From Bacteroidota bacterium (lineage in GTDB: Bacteria > Bacteroidota > Bacteroidia > Bacteroidales > VadinHA17): a DNA stretch of 26,927 bases. Below the pieces are notes generated by a model. It did not search any database. It was not told the origin of the DNA and worked only from the letters and a program-made list of their open reading frames with translations. Both the position numbers and the translations under genes were made by a program. Each line of letters starts with the position of its first letter. Positions within the stretch are counted from its first letter, which is position 1. This document shows positions 24,579 to 26,927 of this stretch, piece by piece. Location of the stretch: positions 1 to 26,927 of the forward strand of contig JAEYZD010000037.1 of NCBI GenBank assembly GCA_023430725.1, written 5' to 3'.

Positions 24579-25271
24579 ATGAAAGCAAGAATTTTATCAG
24601 TAATTGCAATTTTTATTTTATCGGTTGCCGCGCTGCAGGCGCAGGTTGAATTCGGGGTTTTGGCCGGGCCTAACTTCCAGAATATGGTCGGGAAGGACGG
24701 AGACGGTGATAAGATGACCAACGGCTTGATAGTAGGTTTTCATGCAGGGGTATCTGCAAGTATTCCTTTTGCACCTGACTTTTATTTTCAGACAGGTCTG
24801 CTGTTTTCGCAGAAGGGATCAAAGAACAATATGGGATTGATTCCGGTCAAGGCATCCGGCGATGACTATAATACAACAACACGTATCTCATATATAGATC
24901 TGCCACTTCATCTGCTTTTCAGGCCTGAGCTTGGCAACGGTCATGTGCTTGTCGGTTTCGGTCCGTATGTGGCTTTCGGTATTGGCGGAAAGCAGACTGT
25001 TGATTATAGCGGACTCCCGGCAATGGAGCAGAAAGTGGTGTTCAAACGTGAGATCACCAGCGAAGAACGGTGGGATATGGAGAACACATATTTCAAGCGC
25101 TTTGACGCAGGTGCAGACATCTTTGCAGGTTATGAACTCAGCATGGGATTGTGGTTCAGGCTGAATGCACAGCTTGGCCTGCTGGATATGATGCCTGATG
25201 TGGAGGATTATGACGGTGAGGCGAACCTGAAGAACACAGGATTCAGTGTTTCAGTCGGCTATAACTTCTGA
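24579..25271 (+). CDS. Outer membrane beta-barrel (porin family) protein
   Basis: This 230-residue protein has a signal peptide ending ALQAQ near residue 22. The mature part consists of alternating hydrophobic/polar strands with aromatic ends (FYFQTGLLFSQKGS, ISYIDLPLHLLFRP, ILAG-type turns) and ends in Phe (VGYNF). This fits the small barrel family of Bacteroidetes (OMP_b-brl_2). No ligand or function can be assigned. It is the last gene of a plus-strand run with the HerA-like ATPase and the OmpA lipoprotein and is followed by a long hairpin. It is a different protein from the barrel next to nadE; the two are related only in type. Confidence 0.85.
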   Translation: MKARILSVIAIFILSVAALQAQVEFGVLAGPNFQNMVGKDGDGDKMTNGLIVGFHAGVSASIPFAPDFYFQTGLLFSQKGSKNNMGLIPVKASGDDYNTTTRISYIDLPLHLLFRPELGNGHVLVGFGPYVAFGIGGKQTVDYSGLPAMEQKVVFKREITSEERWDMENTYFKRFDAGADIFAGYELSMGLWFRLNAQLGLLDMMPDVEDYDGEANLKNTGFSVSVGYNF

Positions 25272-25310
25272 ATTTACTTTCGGAAACCGGAAGCGAAATA
25301 ATTAAATCAT

Positions 25311-25348
25311 ATAAAGGGCCGTCTGCCATGAGGCAGGCGGCTCTTTAT
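25311..25348. terminator. Bidirectional terminator between convergent genes
   Basis: A 17-bp stem with two wobble pairs closes around the four-base loop ATGA. The arms are ATAAAGGGCCGTCTGCC and GGCAGGCGGCTCTTTAT. A/T pairs at the stem base give a short T run on either strand. It lies between the convergent barrel gene and YfcC gene and can serve both. Confidence 0.78.
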
Positions 25349-25376
25349 GTTCAACAGGCACTCAAGCCTGCAGGCA

Positions 25377-26927
25377 TCAGAAACCCTTCAGGTCCATGAA
25401 TACCGTCGGTATCAGAAGGAGGAAACCCAGGGCGAACAGAAGCAGAATGAACGGGAATACCCATCTGAACCACTTCTCATACGGTATCTTCGCAACGCTG
25501 AGCACACCCAGCAATACACCTGATGTGGGAGTGATCATATTCGTGAAGCCGTCGCCCAGCTGAAATGCCACTACGGTTGCCTGGCGTGATACCCCTATGA
25601 GATCTGAGAACTGAGACATCATTGGCATCGTAAGCGCCGCCTTGGCTGATCCGGAAGGCATGAAGAGGTTAATTACAGTCTGGGTGACATACATCATGCT
25701 GACTGAAGCCATCCTTCCTGCGCCGGAAATGGTTTCGGAGAGCCTGAAGAGAAGGGTGTCTATTATATTGCCGTTCTGCAGGATTATAATAATACCACCC
25801 GCCAGCCCGACTATCAGGGCAGCCGACTGTATATCCTTCACCCCGTCAAGGAAGAGCTTCGTGATCCTGTTGGCGTCATAGCCCATGGCAATGCCGCTGG
25901 CCAGTCCCATCGCGAAGAAGAGGGTTGCTATCTCCATGATGTACCACCCGTAGCCCATCACACCCGTAATCAGATAGAAGATTGTGAAAAGAAGGAGGTC
26001 TATAATAAAGAAATGAACAGATTTTTTTAGTGTTAACCATCCGGTTAATATAAACAGTCCCGTAAGAACCGGAATTGCCGGCACCCTGAGCTGGCTCTCG
26101 CCGAATGAAAGTGAGGAGACCGGATAGAAGACAGAAAAAATGATCATCACTGCTGCCAGGATTGCATAGATTATCCAGGCTGACAGAGGTGTGTGATATT
26201 CTACTTTCAGTTGTGTCTCCGAATGAAGTTTCCGCCAGTAGTCGTCATCAGAGTGTACACGGGACCTCTCCGGATTCTTTTTGATTTTGCGGGCGTAGAT
26301 GAGTATGTATGCAAACCCGGCCACGCTTATGACAACCCACATTATGAGCCTGTATTCCAGTCCGGAGAACAGCGGGAGGTCAGACAGTCCCTGAGCGATA
26401 CCAATTGTGAACGGGTTGAGGAAAGCTCCTGCAAATCCCAGGGCTGCGGCCACAAAGCACAACGAGACACCAACAATGGAATCATAGCCCATTGAGATGG
26501 CAAGCGGAACAAAAATGATTGTGAAGGCAATTGTCTCCTCGCTCATACCGAAAACTGCACCAAAGAAACTGAACATAGTCATGATGACGATAAAGATCAG
26601 GTTGTCAGCCCCGATTGCTTTGATCATTCCCCTGTTGCCGATCTTCTTTGTAAAGCGCAGCACTGATCCGATGGCCACGTCGATGGCTTTGCTCTCATTC
26701 ATTATCCAGAATGCACCTCCGATGATGAGGATAAAAACAATTATGTCAGCCTTGTCAACGAAGCCGTCAAAAAGGGCTGAGAAGATCTGCCATGTCTGTG
26801 GATTTTTGTCAGTGTAGTGGAATGATCCGGGTATCACCACGCTTCGGTCTATTCCGTTGACGTTTACCGTCTCCCTCTCAAAGGCGCCGCCGGGGACGAT
26901 CCATGTAAGGATGGCGCACAGTACAAC
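25377..26927 (-). CDS. YfcC-family transporter, 5' end cut by the window
   Basis: The gene is open to the window edge, so only the C-terminal 516 residues are visible. A GTG at 26840 is an internal Val, because the 29 upstream codons (including LTWIVPGGAFERE) fit the family. The protein has about ten or more hydrophobic helices and belongs to the YfcC/DcuC-type anion or amino acid carrier family. Recognisable blocks are GMSEETIAFTIIFVPL, FLNPFTIGIAQ, LFMPSGSAKAALTMPMM and DGFTNMITPTSGVL, the last two probably at the re-entrant substrate sites. A charged loop (about residues 215-245 of the visible part) splits two helical halves. The substrate is not known. It is probably an inner membrane carrier for a dicarboxylate or basic amino acid. 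Confidence 0.88.
   Translation of the reverse strand, partial: VVLCAILTWIVPGGAFERETVNVNGIDRSVVIPGSFHYTDKNPQTWQIFSALFDGFVDKADIIVFILIIGGAFWIMNESKAIDVAIGSVLRFTKKIGNRGMIKAIGADNLIFIVIMTMFSFFGAVFGMSEETIAFTIIFVPLAISMGYDSIVGVSLCFVAAALGFAGAFLNPFTIGIAQGLSDLPLFSGLEYRLIMWVVISVAGFAYILIYARKIKKNPERSRVHSDDDYWRKLHSETQLKVEYHTPLSAWIIYAILAAVMIIFSVFYPVSSLSFGESQLRVPAIPVLTGLFILTGWLTLKKSVHFFIIDLLLFTIFYLITGVMGYGWYIMEIATLFFAMGLASGIAMGYDANRITKLFLDGVKDIQSAALIVGLAGGIIIILQNGNIIDTLLFRLSETISGAGRMASVSMMYVTQTVINLFMPSGSAKAALTMPMMSQFSDLIGVSRQATVVAFQLGDGFTNMITPTSGVLLGVLSVAKIPYEKWFRWVFPFILLLFALGFLLLIPTVFMDLKGF

Noticed and set aside
26838..26840. GTG as the start of the YfcC-type transporter
   Set aside because: The frame stays open for 29 more codons to the window edge and these encode family-like residues, so the codon is internal.

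Overview
The window looks like a stretch of chromosome from a member of the Bacteroidetes, most likely the order Bacteroidales or a relative. The evidence is family content: a fused MurF-alanine racemase, a GldB lipoprotein, DUF5686 and DUF1573 proteins, a DUF4369-thioredoxin lipoprotein, several outer membrane barrels of the Bacteroidetes type, and promoter -7 boxes of the form TAnnTTTG. Gene density is high, no gap without a gene exceeds about 220 bases, and both ends are cut. No phage, integrase, insertion sequence, CRISPR array, rRNA or tRNA was seen.

Layout. 1-1461: a small biotin carrier protein (+), ispE (-), then a divergent spacer. 1462-3196: dnaB (+), followed by a 211-base convergent spacer packed with short repeats and hairpins. 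3197-7474 (-): an apparent operon of an unknown protein, rsmI and a large DUF5686 outer membrane protein, with junctions of 8 bases overlapping and 2 bases apart. 7592-10626 (+): tdk overlapping a murF-alr fusion. 10627-13806 (-): an outer membrane barrel, nadE and a Crp/Fnr-type regulator. 13883-14911 (+): gldB. 15012-18602 (-): a 55-residue ferredoxin and a 1091-residue multidomain outer membrane protein. 18811-22194 (+): DUF1573, meaB and a TlpA-like lipoprotein. 22264-25271 (+): a HerA/YjgR-like ATPase, an OmpA-type lipoprotein and an outer membrane barrel. 25377-26927 (-): a YfcC-type transporter cut by the window end.

How the genes fit together. Most are housekeeping: isoprenoid synthesis (ispE), replication (dnaB), rRNA methylation (rsmI), dTMP salvage (tdk), peptidoglycan precursors (murF-alr) and NAD synthesis (nadE). 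A second theme is the cell envelope, with DUF5686, the 1091-residue protein, two small barrels, the OmpA lipoprotein, GldB and the thioredoxin lipoprotein. The biotin carrier and MeaB both belong to propionyl-CoA/methylmalonyl-CoA metabolism, but they are about 20 kb apart and no mutase gene is in the window.

I do not see a clear new multi-gene system. The items most worth a second look are the repeat-filled spacer after dnaB, which has three copies of a hairpin-plus-linker unit and a 7-base tandem array; the 1091-residue protein, whose N-terminal domain looks like a zinc peptidase that has lost its metal ligands; and the unknown protein upstream of rsmI with a long proline-rich middle.
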